Source: Komagataeibacter sucrofermentans DSM 15973 (GTDB lineage Bacteria > Pseudomonadota > Alphaproteobacteria > Acetobacterales > Acetobacteraceae). Taken from it: DNA of 64,000 nucleotides. Under the pieces are notes generated by a model. That model had not been told where the DNA came from and did not search any database. It saw only the letters and a program-made list of their open reading frames with translations. A program made the position numbers and the translations under genes. The DNA lies in NCBI RefSeq assembly GCF_040581405.1, contig NZ_CP137157.1:431001-495000 (forward strand), written 5' to 3'. Positions 53,749-62,486 of the stretch are shown piece by piece. Within the stretch, counting starts at the first letter, position 1. Every line of letters begins with the position of its first letter.

Positions 53749-55992
53749 ATGCCGATGCGGCTGGCCTGCCACGTGCGCGGCGGCCCGCGCTTTGCAGGTG
53801 GCGATTACAGGCCGTGCGGCGGCGCCAGCCGGGCGGGGTGGTTTTTGAGCCGGGCGCTGACATGGGGCCTGTCGTGCCTGCGGGGCGTGCTCGCGGCGTG
53901 GCTGTGGGGGCAGAACAGTCGCCTGGTGCTGTGGCTGCCGGTGGCGCTTGCGGGCGGCATCGTCCTTTATTTTACCCTGCCGTCCGAGCCGGGCGGGGTC
54001 GCCATGGCAGGTGCGGTACTGGCCTGCGCTGCGTCGCTCGCCTGCCGCCTGCTGTGGCCGGGCCGACTGGTCGTGCGGCTGGGCGCGGGCGCGGTGGGGG
54101 CCGGTGCGGTGGGCTTTTTGCTGGCATGGGGGCAGGCGGGGCGCATGCCGCCCTTTCCCGATCTGCCACATCGGGCGGTGCATCTGTCAGGGCAGGTGAC
54201 GGGGGTTGAGGTGCAGCGTCTAGCCGATGGCACGCAGGCATTGCGTGTGACGTTGCACGGCGTGCGCTTTGACGATGGCATCAGCATGGGCATGCCGCCC
54301 CTGCGGCGATGGCTGTCGCTGCGACTGCGGGCCGATGATCCTGCTCGGCCCATGCCGGGTGATGGGCTTGGGGTGCGCGCCCTGCTTTCGCCGCCTGCCT
54401 TCCCTGATGTGCCGGGTGGGTATGATGCCCAGCGCCGGGCATGGTTTGCAGGCCAGGCGGGCCATGGCCGTGCGCTTGACCGGGCCACGGTCACGCCCGC
54501 GCGGGCCGCTGGCGGACCGGCAGGCTGGCTTGCGGGCAGGCGGCGGATGCTGGCGGAGCGGATACGCACGGCCCTGCCCGGCCCGCGGGGCGATATTGCC
54601 GCGACCATTCTGGTGGGGGCCGATGGCGTGGTGGCGGCCCCCGAGCGCGAGGCCTTTGCCGATGCGGGGCTTGCGCACCTGCTGGCCGTGGCCGGGCTGC
54701 ATCTGGCTATTGTGATGGGGCTGGTGATGGTGGTGCTGCGCACGGGGCTGGCGCTGAGCGAGCGGGCGGCGCTGTACTGGCCATGCCGTCAGATCGCGGC
54801 GGTGGGCGCATTGCTGGCGGGCGCAGGCTACGTGGTGCTAACCGGCGCGCACCTGCCCGCCCAGCGCAGCCTGCTCATGGCGGGGCTGGCGGTTCTGGCG
54901 CTGCTGGCGGGCAGGCGGCCTTTGTCGCTGCGCGCGCTGGCGGTGGCGGCAACGGTGCTCATGGCCCTCAACCCGGAGGGGGTGACCGAGTTGCCCCTGC
55001 AGATGTCGGTTGCCGCCGTGATGGCGCTGATTGCGGGGTTTGACGCGCTGCGGCCAGCCCTGTCGGGCTGGGAGCATGATGATGTGTGGCTGCGGCGGGT
55101 TGCGGCCCGCATGGCCCACCCGCTGTTGGCCAGCGTGCTGGCGGGGAGTGCGTGCATGCCGGTGGGCATGGCGCATTTTGGGGCGGTGCAGCCGTGGTTC
55201 GTGCTGGCCAACCTGCTGGCCGTGCCGCTCATGTCGGTCTGGATCATGCCGTGGGGGCTTGCGGCACTGGGGCTGATGCCGGTGGGGCTGGAAAAACTGG
55301 CCCTTGTGCCCATGGGCTGGGGCCTTGGCGTGGTGGCATGGCTGGCGCATCTGGTAGCCCGCCTGCCCATGGCGCGGATGGACGTGCCTGCCTTGGGCAA
55401 TGCCGGGTTGTGCGTGTTCTTCGTGGGGTTGTGCTGGCTGTGCCTGTGGGCGGGGCGGGTGCGGCTGCTGGGGCTTGCGCCGATCGTGCTGGCGGTGCTC
55501 TCGCCATGGATGGCGGCCCGCCCGACGCTGCTGCTGGCCCCTGATGCCCGCATGGCCGGAATCGTGACGCAGGGACACCTGCTGACCGGTCCCGGCACGC
55601 ATCCTGATCCCTTCGCATTGCGCGAATGGCAGCGCGTGACCGGCCTGCCTGCTGGCCTGCTACCTGCTCAGGGCACGGTGGGCAATGTGGCGTGCCATGG
55701 CGGGATCTGCCGCGTTGGAGATATCGTGCTGGTGCTTATGCCCCGACCGCCTGCGCCGGGCCTGTGCCAGGGTACCGGGCTGCTGGTCAACCTGCAGGGC
55801 ACGTGGGGGTGTGATGGCGTGCCTTCCATCGGGCGTTTTGATCTGTGGCGCAACGGGGCTTATGGCATTTACCGGCGGGCGGATGGCGGGCTTGTGGTGC
55901 AGACGGACCGCGCCATGCGCGGGGCGCGGCCATGGGTCATGCGCCCCGGCGGGGCGGGCCTGCCCAACCTGCCGCTGGCGCAGGCGGAATAA
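53749..55992 (+). CDS. comEC: ComEC/Rec2-family DNA-uptake channel
   Basis: 747 residues, many membrane helices. An OB-fold/DUF4131-like part (about 130-260) precedes the Competence domain with DAGLAHLLAVAGLHLAIVMG and GAHLPAQRSLLMAGLAVLAL. The C-terminal 150 residues lack the HxHxDH metallo-beta-lactamase motif seen in many ComEC proteins. It would move single-stranded DNA across the inner membrane. Divergent from gltX. The N-terminal start is uncertain, and its stop codon is directly followed by repeat copy E. Confidence 0.88.
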   Translation: MPMRLACHVRGGPRFAGGDYRPCGGASRAGWFLSRALTWGLSCLRGVLAAWLWGQNSRLVLWLPVALAGGIVLYFTLPSEPGGVAMAGAVLACAASLACRLLWPGRLVVRLGAGAVGAGAVGFLLAWGQAGRMPPFPDLPHRAVHLSGQVTGVEVQRLADGTQALRVTLHGVRFDDGISMGMPPLRRWLSLRLRADDPARPMPGDGLGVRALLSPPAFPDVPGGYDAQRRAWFAGQAGHGRALDRATVTPARAAGGPAGWLAGRRRMLAERIRTALPGPRGDIAATILVGADGVVAAPEREAFADAGLAHLLAVAGLHLAIVMGLVMVVLRTGLALSERAALYWPCRQIAAVGALLAGAGYVVLTGAHLPAQRSLLMAGLAVLALLAGRRPLSLRALAVAATVLMALNPEGVTELPLQMSVAAVMALIAGFDALRPALSGWEHDDVWLRRVAARMAHPLLASVLAGSACMPVGMAHFGAVQPWFVLANLLAVPLMSVWIMPWGLAALGLMPVGLEKLALVPMGWGLGVVAWLAHLVARLPMARMDVPALGNAGLCVFFVGLCWLCLWAGRVRLLGLAPIVLAVLSPWMAARPTLLLAPDARMAGIVTQGHLLTGPGTHPDPFALREWQRVTGLPAGLLPAQGTVGNVACHGGICRVGDIVLVLMPRPPAPGLCQGTGLLVNLQGTWGCDGVPSIGRFDLWRNGAYGIYRRADGGLVVQTDRAMRGARPWVMRPGGAGLPNLPLAQAE

Positions 55993-56070
55993 AAGTTTTT
56001 GGGTGCCCCACCTTTTTTAAAAAGGCGGTGTTCTTTCAAAGCTTTAAAAAGAACTTCACCAAAAACGTTT
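55991..56070. repeat. Dispersed palindromic repeat, copy E
   Basis: AAAAGTTTTTGGGTG (55991-56005) pairs with CACCAAAAACGTTT (56057-56070). Inside are CACCTTTTTTAAAAAGGCGGTG and CAAAGCTTTAAAAAG hairpins. It begins within the comEC stop codon and ends 7 bases before the nth stop, between convergent genes. Same orientation as copy D. Confidence 0.9.
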
Positions 56071-56076
56071 ATCTGT

Positions 56077-56769
56077 TCAGGCGGGGGCCAGGCGCAGTTC
56101 GTCCTTCATGCGGTACTGGCAGGGCTCAAACGCAGGGCAGCGCCAGCATTCGGGCTTGCGGGCCTTGCACACATACCGCCCGTGCAGGATCAGCCAGTGA
56201 TGGGCGGGGCGCAGCATGTCGGGCGGTATGCGGCGCACCAATTGGTCCTCCACCGCGCGCACGGTGGCGCCTGGGGCCAGTCCCGTGCGGTTGCCAATGC
56301 GGAAGATGTGGGTATCCACCGCCATCGTGCTGTCGCCAAAGGCTACGTTCATCACCACGTTCGCGGTCTTGCGGCCCACGCCTGGCAGGGATTCAAGGGC
56401 CGCGCGGTCATGGGGCACCTTGCCATCAAAACGCTCGAGCAACTGCCGCGACAGCGCGACCACGTTGCGCGCCTTGGTGCGCCACAGCCCGATGGTGCGG
56501 ATATGCGCGCCCACCTTTTCCTCGCCAAGGTCCACCATGGCCTGCGGGGTTGGTGCATCACGGAACAGGTTGACGGTGGCCTTGTTGACCGAGGCATCGG
56601 TCGCCTGCGCCGACAGCACCACGGCCACGAGCAGCGTGTAGTCATCGACAAAGTCGAGTTCGCTCTCGGCATCGGGGTTGGCGGTGGCCAGCAGGCTGAT
56701 GAAGGCGCGCACTTCGGCCAGCGTCATGGCGCGGCGGGCGGGTTTGGTTCGGCGGGGCGGTGTTGGCAT
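56077..56769 (-). CDS. nth: Endonuclease III (DNA glycosylase/AP lyase)
   Basis: 230 residues. Helix-hairpin-helix LPGVGRKTANVV with the catalytic Lys, then the catalytic Asp in AVDTHIFRIGNR. A C-terminal [4Fe-4S] loop C-x6-C-x2-C-x5-C (CKARKPECWRCPAFEPC) is intact. Removes oxidised pyrimidines in base-excision repair. The first 15 residues form a basic extension (MPTPPRRTKPARRA). Monocistronic, convergent with comEC. Confidence 0.97.
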   Translation of the reverse strand: MPTPPRRTKPARRAMTLAEVRAFISLLATANPDAESELDFVDDYTLLVAVVLSAQATDASVNKATVNLFRDAPTPQAMVDLGEEKVGAHIRTIGLWRTKARNVVALSRQLLERFDGKVPHDRAALESLPGVGRKTANVVMNVAFGDSTMAVDTHIFRIGNRTGLAPGATVRAVEDQLVRRIPPDMLRPAHHWLILHGRYVCKARKPECWRCPAFEPCQYRMKDELRLAPA

Positions 56770-56949
56770 CGGCTACTCGCTGGGGTGGGTCGGGGCGTAT
56801 TGTGCGGCGTGGGGGTGGGGCGTGTAAATTGCCCTGCCCCCTGATAACCCGGCAGGGGCCTTGCATGCCACGCGGGGCGGGGCTAGTCGTTCCAGCCCTT
56901 TGCGGCAGTCAGGGCATGGCCGCGTTTTTTGCATTCTGGCGTGGTGGGC

Positions 56950-58734
56950 ATGGCTTCTTCCTCTTCTCGACCCCTCACGCGGCGGCATGAATTCGCTGCC
57001 GTTCTGGGCTTTGTGTGGCGCCGGTGGCGGGCGTGGCCCGCCCTGCTGGCGGGCACGCTGGCAGGCATAGCGCTGGCCACGGTGGCGGATGTGATGATGC
57101 CGCTGCTGGCAGGCTGGCTGGTTGATGACGTGTCGCACCCCGCGCAGGCGGCCACCATCCACCGCGCCATGCGCGATGTGGCGGGGCTGACGGGGCTGGG
57201 CGTGGGCGGCATCGTGGCGCGGCGCATGGCGTATGTGACCATCTCGCACCTCACATCCCGCGTCATGACCGGCATCGTGACCGAGGCGTTCGCCCGCGTG
57301 CAGCGCTTTTCCAGCGAATGGCATGCCAGCAATTTCGCGGGTTCGACCGTGCGGCGGATCACGCGCGGGCTGGGCGCGATCGACACGCTGGGCGATACCG
57401 TGCTGCTCATGCTGGTGCCCGAGGTGATCGTGCTGTGCGCCACGACCGGCGTGCTGGCCTTTCACTGGGCGTTCATGGGGCTGGTGCTGGCGGTGGGGGC
57501 GGTGGCCCTTGTGGGGCTTTCGGTCGTGCTGACGCTGCATTACGTGGCCCCGTCCGCACGGCTGGCCAATGCGTGGGATACGCGCATGGGGGCCACCCTG
57601 TCCGATGCCGTGACCTGCAATGCCGTGGTCAAGGCATGCGGGGCGGAGGGGCGCGAGGATGCCCGGCTGGCCTGGGTGGCGGGCCGGTGGCGGCAGCGCA
57701 TGGTGCGCTCTTGGCTGCGCGGCACCGACAGCGCCAACCTGCAGAATCTTGCCGCCCTGCTCATGCGTATGGCGCTGATTGCGGGGGTGGCGGTGCTGTG
57801 GGTGCGTGGCCGGGCCGGGCCGGGTGATGTGGCCTATGTGCTGACCATGATGTTCGTCATTCAGGGATACCTGCGTGATATCGGCCAGCAGATTTCGGTC
57901 GTGCAGCGCTCGGTCAACGAGATGGAGGAACTCGTGGCCCTGTTTGCCATGCATCCCGGCGTGGCGGACCGCCCCGATGCCCCGGCGCTGCGCGTGACAC
58001 GGGGGCATATCCGCTTCGAGCACGTGCGCTTTGGGTATGTGCGCCAGCACGGGCGGGTGCTGTTTGATGACCTGAACCTTGATATTGTCCCCGGCAGCCG
58101 GGTGGCGCTTGTTGGCCCGTCCGGCTCGGGCAAGACCACGCTCACGCGGCTGCTGCAGCGGCTTTATGACGTGCAGGCCGGGCGCATCACCATTGATGGC
58201 ACGGATATTGCCACCGTAACCCAGGCCAGCCTGCGCGGGCAGATTGCCATCGTGCCGCAGGAGCCGCTGCTGTTTCACCGTTCGCTGGCCGAGAATATCG
58301 CCTATGGCCGCCCCGACGCCACGCCAGCCGAGATCGCCCACGCGGCCCGGCAGGCCAATGCGGCGGATTTCATCGACCGCCTGCCGCGCGGCTACGCCAC
58401 CATGGTGGGCGAGCGTGGGGTCAAGCTTTCGGGGGGCGAGCGCCAGCGCATCGCCATTGCCCGCGCCTTTTTAAGCCGGGCGCGCATCGTGATCATGGAT
58501 GAGGCGACGTCGAGCCTCGACTCCCAGTCCGAAGTGCAGGTGCAGCAGGCGATGGAGCGCCTCATGACCGGGCGCACGGTGCTGGTCATCGCCCACCGGC
58601 TTTCCACCGTGATGGGGCTCGATCGCATCATCGTCTTCCGCCATGGCCAGGTGTGCGAGGATGGCCCCCATGCCGCCCTGATGCAGCGCGAAGGCGGGCT
58701 GTATCGTGATCTGTTTGAACTTCAGTCCCTATAA
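56950..58734 (+). CDS. ABC exporter half-transporter (TMD-NBD fusion)
   Basis: About 594 residues. N-terminal six-helix exporter domain (residues 1-320) and C-terminal ATPase with Walker A GPSGSGKTT, Q-loop VPQEPLLF, signature LSGGERQRIAIARAF, Walker B IVIMDEATS and H-loop IAHRLST. An MsbA/multidrug/lipid exporter type that would homodimerise. Substrate unknown; no partner gene is adjacent. ATG 56950 is used; ATG 56929 would add seven residues. Ends 58 bp before the HIT stop with a partial repeat between. Confidence 0.93.
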   Translation: MASSSSRPLTRRHEFAAVLGFVWRRWRAWPALLAGTLAGIALATVADVMMPLLAGWLVDDVSHPAQAATIHRAMRDVAGLTGLGVGGIVARRMAYVTISHLTSRVMTGIVTEAFARVQRFSSEWHASNFAGSTVRRITRGLGAIDTLGDTVLLMLVPEVIVLCATTGVLAFHWAFMGLVLAVGAVALVGLSVVLTLHYVAPSARLANAWDTRMGATLSDAVTCNAVVKACGAEGREDARLAWVAGRWRQRMVRSWLRGTDSANLQNLAALLMRMALIAGVAVLWVRGRAGPGDVAYVLTMMFVIQGYLRDIGQQISVVQRSVNEMEELVALFAMHPGVADRPDAPALRVTRGHIRFEHVRFGYVRQHGRVLFDDLNLDIVPGSRVALVGPSGSGKTTLTRLLQRLYDVQAGRITIDGTDIATVTQASLRGQIAIVPQEPLLFHRSLAENIAYGRPDATPAEIAHAARQANAADFIDRLPRGYATMVGERGVKLSGGERQRIAIARAFLSRARIVIMDEATSSLDSQSEVQVQQAMERLMTGRTVLVIAHRLSTVMGLDRIIVFRHGQVCEDGPHAALMQREGGLYRDLFELQSL

Positions 58735-58749
58735 AGGACAGTTCACCAA

Positions 58750-58784
58750 AAACGCCGCCTTTTTGGGGGAAGGCGGCGTTTCCG
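58750..58784. repeat. Dispersed palindromic repeat, partial copy F
   Basis: After a TTCACCAAAAAC segment (beginning at 58742), CGCCGCCTTTTT-GGGGG-AAGGCGGCG (to about 58780) forms a strong hairpin. It retains one arm and one hairpin of the repeat. It lies between the convergent ABC exporter and HIT genes and should work as a bidirectional terminator. Confidence 0.75.
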
Positions 58785-58791
58785 TCGCGCT

Positions 58792-59169
58792 TCAGCCCGG
58801 CAGCATGGCCCCGAGCGGGCGGCCACCAAACAGATGCACATGGAAGTGCGGCACTTCCTGCCCGCCTTCGATGCCGGTGTTCGACACCAGGCGGTAGCCC
58901 GGTGCCTCCAGCCCGAGGTCACGCGCCACCTTGCCCACCGCGCGGGTGAAGCCTGCGATTTCCGCCTCGCTCGCGTTGGCGCTGAAATCGGCAAAGGAAA
59001 CATAGGCTCCTTTGGGGATTACCAGCACATGGATGGGTGCCTTGGGCGCAATGTCATGGAAGGCGAGGGCATATTCATCCTCATACACCTTCCTGCATGG
59101 CAGTTCTCCGCGCAGGATGCGGGCGAACACGTTCTGCGGGTCATAGGCGCCGGTGCCATTTACGGGCAT
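58792..59169 (-). CDS. HIT-family (HINT-like) nucleotide hydrolase
   Basis: 125 residues. Histidine triad VPHFHVHLFGG (H-x-H-x-H) near residue 105, with FARILRGELPCRKVYEDEYALAFHDI at the N-terminus as in HINT phosphoramidases. Hydrolyses AMP-linked substrates. It is the last gene of the his block, 25 bp after hisE, a pairing often seen in alphaproteobacteria. Intact. Confidence 0.95.
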   Translation of the reverse strand: MPVNGTGAYDPQNVFARILRGELPCRKVYEDEYALAFHDIAPKAPIHVLVIPKGAYVSFADFSANASEAEIAGFTRAVGKVARDLGLEAPGYRLVSNTGIEGGQEVPHFHVHLFGGRPLGAMLPG

Positions 59170-59194
59170 GGGTCTTCACTCCTGTTGGGGTCGG

Positions 59195-59650
59195 TCAGGC
59201 CAGCGGGTCGCGCGGGCGCGAGGCTTTCTCGGCCACGCCGCTCGTGCCTTCGCGGCGCAGCAGTTCGGCCCAGACTTCAGCCGGTTTCACGCCCGCATCC
59301 ACCCACATCACGATCAGGTGGTAGAGCACGTCAGCGCTTTCGCTGATCAGTTCCTCGCGGTTGCCCGCCACGGCCTCGATCAGGCATTCCACGGCTTCCT
59401 CGCCGAATTTCTGGGCGATCTTGCGCCGGCCACGGGCCAGAAGGCGGGCGGAATGACTGACGGAGGGGTCCGTGCCCCGGCGCGATTCCACGACCTCGAA
59501 CAGGCGGTCGAGCACATCAGGCGTTGCGGGGCCAACGGCCTCGATCTCGATGGTCGCGGCTGCGCCCTTGCCTGCTCCCTTGCCGGGGGCCGGTTTGGCC
59601 GGGGCGGCCTTGGCGGGGGCGTTCTTGCGGGATTTTTCTGGCTTGGCCAT
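59195..59650 (-). CDS. hisE: Phosphoribosyl-ATP pyrophosphatase
   Basis: 151 residues. The MazG-like core from about residue 45 has [18 protein letters not shown] and [17 protein letters not shown], the metal-binding Glu/Asp pattern of HisE. Second step of histidine synthesis. The first 40 residues are a Lys/Ala/Pro-rich extension ([20 protein letters not shown]) not needed for catalysis. Between hisF and the HIT gene. Confidence 0.95.
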   Translation of the reverse strand: MAKPEKSRKNAPAKAAPAKPAPGKGAGKGAAATIEIEAVGPATPDVLDRLFEVVESRRGTDPSVSHSARLLARGRRKIAQKFGEEAVECLIEAVAGNREELISESADVLYHLIVMWVDAGVKPAEVWAELLRREGTSGVAEKASRPRDPLA

Positions 59651-59680
59651 GACAATGCTCCGATAGGCGGGAAAGGGGGA

Positions 59681-60442
59681 TCAGGCGGTCGGTCTGACCG
59701 GCAGGCCCGCTTGCGCCAGCGCCTGCTTGACCTGTGGAATGGTGAACTGCCCGAAGTGGAACACGCTGGCCGCCAGCAGCCCGGTCGCACCCGCGCGCGC
59801 GCCTTCAACAAAATGTTCAAGCGCGCCGACCCCGCCCGAGGCCACGATGGGAATGCGCACCGCCGCATTCGCCGCCCGCAGCAGGTCAAGGTCGAAACCC
59901 TTGCCGGTGCCATCGCGGTCCATGCTGGTCAGCAGGATTTCGCCCGCCCCGCGCGCTGCCACTTCCCGGCACCAGTCAATCACGTTGCGCCCGGTGGGCG
60001 TGCGGCCGCCATGGGTATAGACCTCCCACCCGCCATGCCCGTCGCTGCGGGCGTCAATGGCGACCACCACGCACTGGCTGCCGAATTTCTGCGCAGCCTC
60101 GCTCACCAGTTCGGGGCGCGAGACGGCAGCCGAGTTCATGGCGCATTTATCAGCACCCGCCAGCAAAAGGCGGCGCATGTCATCGGTGGTACGCACCCCG
60201 CCGCCCACCGTCAACGGCAGGAAGATACGCTCGGCCGTGCGGCTGACCACATCAAGGATGGTGTCGCGGTTCTCGTTGCTGGCCGTGATGTCGAGGAACG
60301 TGAGTTCATCAGCCCCCGCCGCGTCGTACACGGCGGCCTGTTCCACCGGGTCGCCTGCATCGCGCAGCGAGACGAAGTTGACCCCCTTGACCACCCGGCC
60401 GTTCTTGACGTCCAGGCAGGGAATGACGCGTAGCTTGAGCAT
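59681..60442 (-). CDS. hisF: Imidazole glycerol phosphate synthase, cyclase subunit
   Basis: 253 residues, TIM barrel. Catalytic Asp in [15 protein letters not shown] (about D11) and second Asp in [14 protein letters not shown] (about D130). [22 protein letters not shown] is typical. Works with HisH. Its ATG overlaps the hisA stop by one base (TGATG), indicating coupling. Confidence 0.98.
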   Translation of the reverse strand: MLKLRVIPCLDVKNGRVVKGVNFVSLRDAGDPVEQAAVYDAAGADELTFLDITASNENRDTILDVVSRTAERIFLPLTVGGGVRTTDDMRRLLLAGADKCAMNSAAVSRPELVSEAAQKFGSQCVVVAIDARSDGHGGWEVYTHGGRTPTGRNVIDWCREVAARGAGEILLTSMDRDGTGKGFDLDLLRAANAAVRIPIVASGGVGALEHFVEGARAGATGLLAASVFHFGQFTIPQVKQALAQAGLPVRPTA

Positions 60443-61797
60443 CAGGCCAGAACCCGCAGGGCTTCGCCAAGGTCGATGCGGCCATCATACAGCGCGCGGC
60501 CCACGATCACGCCCTCGATGCCCGGCGCCCGTGCCGTGGCCGCCCGCAGAGCCTCAAGGTGGCCCAGATTGCCCACGCCGCCGCTGGCGATGACCGGGAT
60601 GGAGAGCGCATTGGCCATGTCGGCAGTCTGCTCGATGTCAATGCCGGTGAGCATGCCGTCGCGGCTGATCTCGGTGAAGATGACGGCGGCCACGCCTGCA
60701 TCCTGCATGCGCAGGCCGAGGTCAACGGCCTTCATCTCCGATGTTTCGGCCCAGCCTTCGGTGGCGACCTGGCCGCTACGCGCGTCGATGCCCGCCACGA
60801 TGCGACCGGGGAACAGGCGGCACGCCTCGCGCACCAGTTCGGGGTTCTTGACCGCGATCGAACCGAGGATGACGCGGCTGATTCCGGCATTGAGCCATTT
60901 GCCGATGCTTTCAAGGTCACGCAGCCCACCGCCGAGTTGCACCGGCACGGAGGCATTGGCGATGATGGCCTCGATGGCCTCGGTATTGGCCGAGCGCCCG
61001 GCAAACGCGCCGTTGAGGTCAACCACATGAAGCCACGAGCAGCCGGCATGGATCCATGCCCGCGCCTGCGCGCCGGGATCATCGGAATAGACGGTGGCGT
61101 TGTCCATCTCGCCACGGCGCAGGCGCACGCATGTGCCATCCTTGAGGTCAATGGCGGGGTAGAGGGTCAGGCTGTGTCCGGTCACGGGGGCATGTCCTGC
61201 TGCAGGGATGGGAGTGGAGGCAGCCTGCGGGTGGGCGGGTACGATCCGCTCGTTATCCTGCAGGCGCTTGGTGAAGAACAGGCCGCGCACGGTGCGGCCA
61301 TCGGTGCGGGCATAGCTGGGGTGGGTGCCCCAGTGGTGAAAGCCGCTGCTGCGGAACAGCCGCACGGCCTCGGCCTGGGTCTCGCGCACATCAAGGTTGA
61401 TGATCTGGTAGCCCATGCTGCGGGCGCAGTTTTCCACCTCGGTCAGCAGAAGGCGGCCCAGGCCCAGCCCGCGCGCGTAGGGGGCGATATAGAAATGCAT
61501 GAGGGTCGCACTCATGGCCTGCGCCTCGTTATTGCGCGGCGGGCGCACGAGCTGGGCGGACCCCACGATCATGTCATCGAGGCGGGCCACGAACATCTGC
61601 CTCTCGGGCACCAGCAGCACGCCACGGAAGTAACGCTCCAGCGTCTCGCGCGGGGGGGGGGCCAGCCAGCCAAAGCCGCCGCCCTCGAGTATGGCCGCGT
61701 TGGTCGCGTCACACAGGGCGTGCAGGTCGTCCTCGTGCATGTTGTCGAGCAGGCGTTCGGCATACAGCGTGCCGGCTAGGGTGGCCTGCCGGGTCAT
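60442..61797 (-). CDS. hisA: Fused GNAT acetyltransferase / HisA isomerase
   Basis: One continuous 451-codon frame from ATG 61797. Residues about 1-190 are a GNAT N-acetyltransferase with acetyl-CoA loop [15 protein letters not shown] and the C-terminal [20 protein letters not shown]. Residues about 207-451 are a complete HisA (catalytic Asp in YPAIDLKDG, second Asp in ISRDGMLTG). No stop separates them. ATG overlaps the hisH stop (ATGA). HisA could also start internally at GTG 61185, with AGGA nine bases upstream. The acetyl-acceptor is unknown. A run of ten C (coding strand) lies within the GNAT part. Confidence 0.9.
   Translation of the reverse strand: MTRQATLAGTLYAERLLDNMHEDDLHALCDATNAAILEGGGFGWLAPPPRETLERYFRGVLLVPERQMFVARLDDMIVGSAQLVRPPRNNEAQAMSATLMHFYIAPYARGLGLGRLLLTEVENCARSMGYQIINLDVRETQAEAVRLFRSSGFHHWGTHPSYARTDGRTVRGLFFTKRLQDNERIVPAHPQAASTPIPAAGHAPVTGHSLTLYPAIDLKDGTCVRLRRGEMDNATVYSDDPGAQARAWIHAGCSWLHVVDLNGAFAGRSANTEAIEAIIANASVPVQLGGGLRDLESIGKWLNAGISRVILGSIAVKNPELVREACRLFPGRIVAGIDARSGQVATEGWAETSEMKAVDLGLRMQDAGVAAVIFTEISRDGMLTGIDIEQTADMANALSIPVIASGGVGNLGHLEALRAATARAPGIEGVIVGRALYDGRIDLGEALRVLA
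61183..61198 (-). promoter_or_regulatory. Possible internal ribosome-binding site and GTG start for HisA
   Basis: On the minus strand AGGA, nine bases, then GTG 61185 begins [17 protein letters not shown]. It would give a normal-length 247-residue HisA from within the fused frame. Confidence 0.4.
61652..61661. repeat. 10-base G/C homopolymer in the GNAT domain
   Basis: Ten consecutive G on the plus strand, encoding Ala-Pro-Pro-Pro (codons GCC CCC CCC CCG) on the minus strand. It is the longest homopolymer I noticed in the window. Confidence 0.9.
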
Positions 61798-62486
61798 GGC
61801 GCGGGGTCCGGCGCGGGCGTCCAGCGCAGGAAGTTGGACAGGATGCGCAGGCCCACCTGCTGGCTCTTTTCCACATGGAACTGGGTGCCAGCCCGGTTGC
61901 CGCGCGCCACGATGGCGGGCACCGGGCTGCCGTAATCGGTGGTGGCCACCATGTCGGCGCGGTCGTAGCCCGCAAGCGCGAAGGAATGGACGAAATAGCC
62001 ATGGGCATCTGCCGCCAGCCCTTCGGTCAGGGGGTGGGCGCCGGGGGTGAAGGCCAGTTCGTTCCAGCCCATCTGCGGCAGGCGCAGCCCGGGGGCCTCC
62101 ATCAGCGTGATTTCCCCCGCGATCCAGCCAAAGCCGGGGGTGATGCCATGCTCGCGCCCGCGCTCGGCCATGAGCTGCATGCCAACACATATGCCAAGGA
62201 AGGGCACGCCGCCATCGGTTGCCGCCACGATGGCATCGCGCAGGCCGGGCCGGGCCGCAAGGCCTGCCGCGCAATCGGCAAACGCGCCCTGGCCGGGCAG
62301 GATGATGCGGTCGGCCTGCAGAACGGCCTGCGGGTCTGCCGTGATGGTGACGGTGGCGTCGATGCCGCTATCAGCCGCGGCCCTTGTCAGGGCGCGGGCG
62401 GCGGAGGCCAGGTTGCCGCCATTATAGTCGATCACCACGATGGACTGGGGGCGCGAGGATGCGGGCGCGGGCATGGTCTGCCTCAT
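61794..62486 (-). CDS. hisH: Imidazole glycerol phosphate synthase, glutaminase subunit
   Basis: 230 residues, class I glutamine amidotransferase. Nucleophile Cys in FLGICVGMQLMAERG (about residue 99), catalytic His in YFVHSFALAG and VVIDYNGGNLASAARAL at the N-terminus. Supplies ammonia to HisF. Start overlaps the DUF2628 gene stop by ATGA. The first 14 residues are Pro/Ala/Ser-rich, so ATG 62474 is also possible. Confidence 0.96.
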   Translation of the reverse strand: MRQTMPAPASSRPQSIVVIDYNGGNLASAARALTRAAADSGIDATVTITADPQAVLQADRIILPGQGAFADCAAGLAARPGLRDAIVAATDGGVPFLGICVGMQLMAERGREHGITPGFGWIAGEITLMEAPGLRLPQMGWNELAFTPGAHPLTEGLAADAHGYFVHSFALAGYDRADMVATTDYGSPVPAIVARGNRAGTQFHVEKSQQVGLRILSNFLRWTPAPDPAP

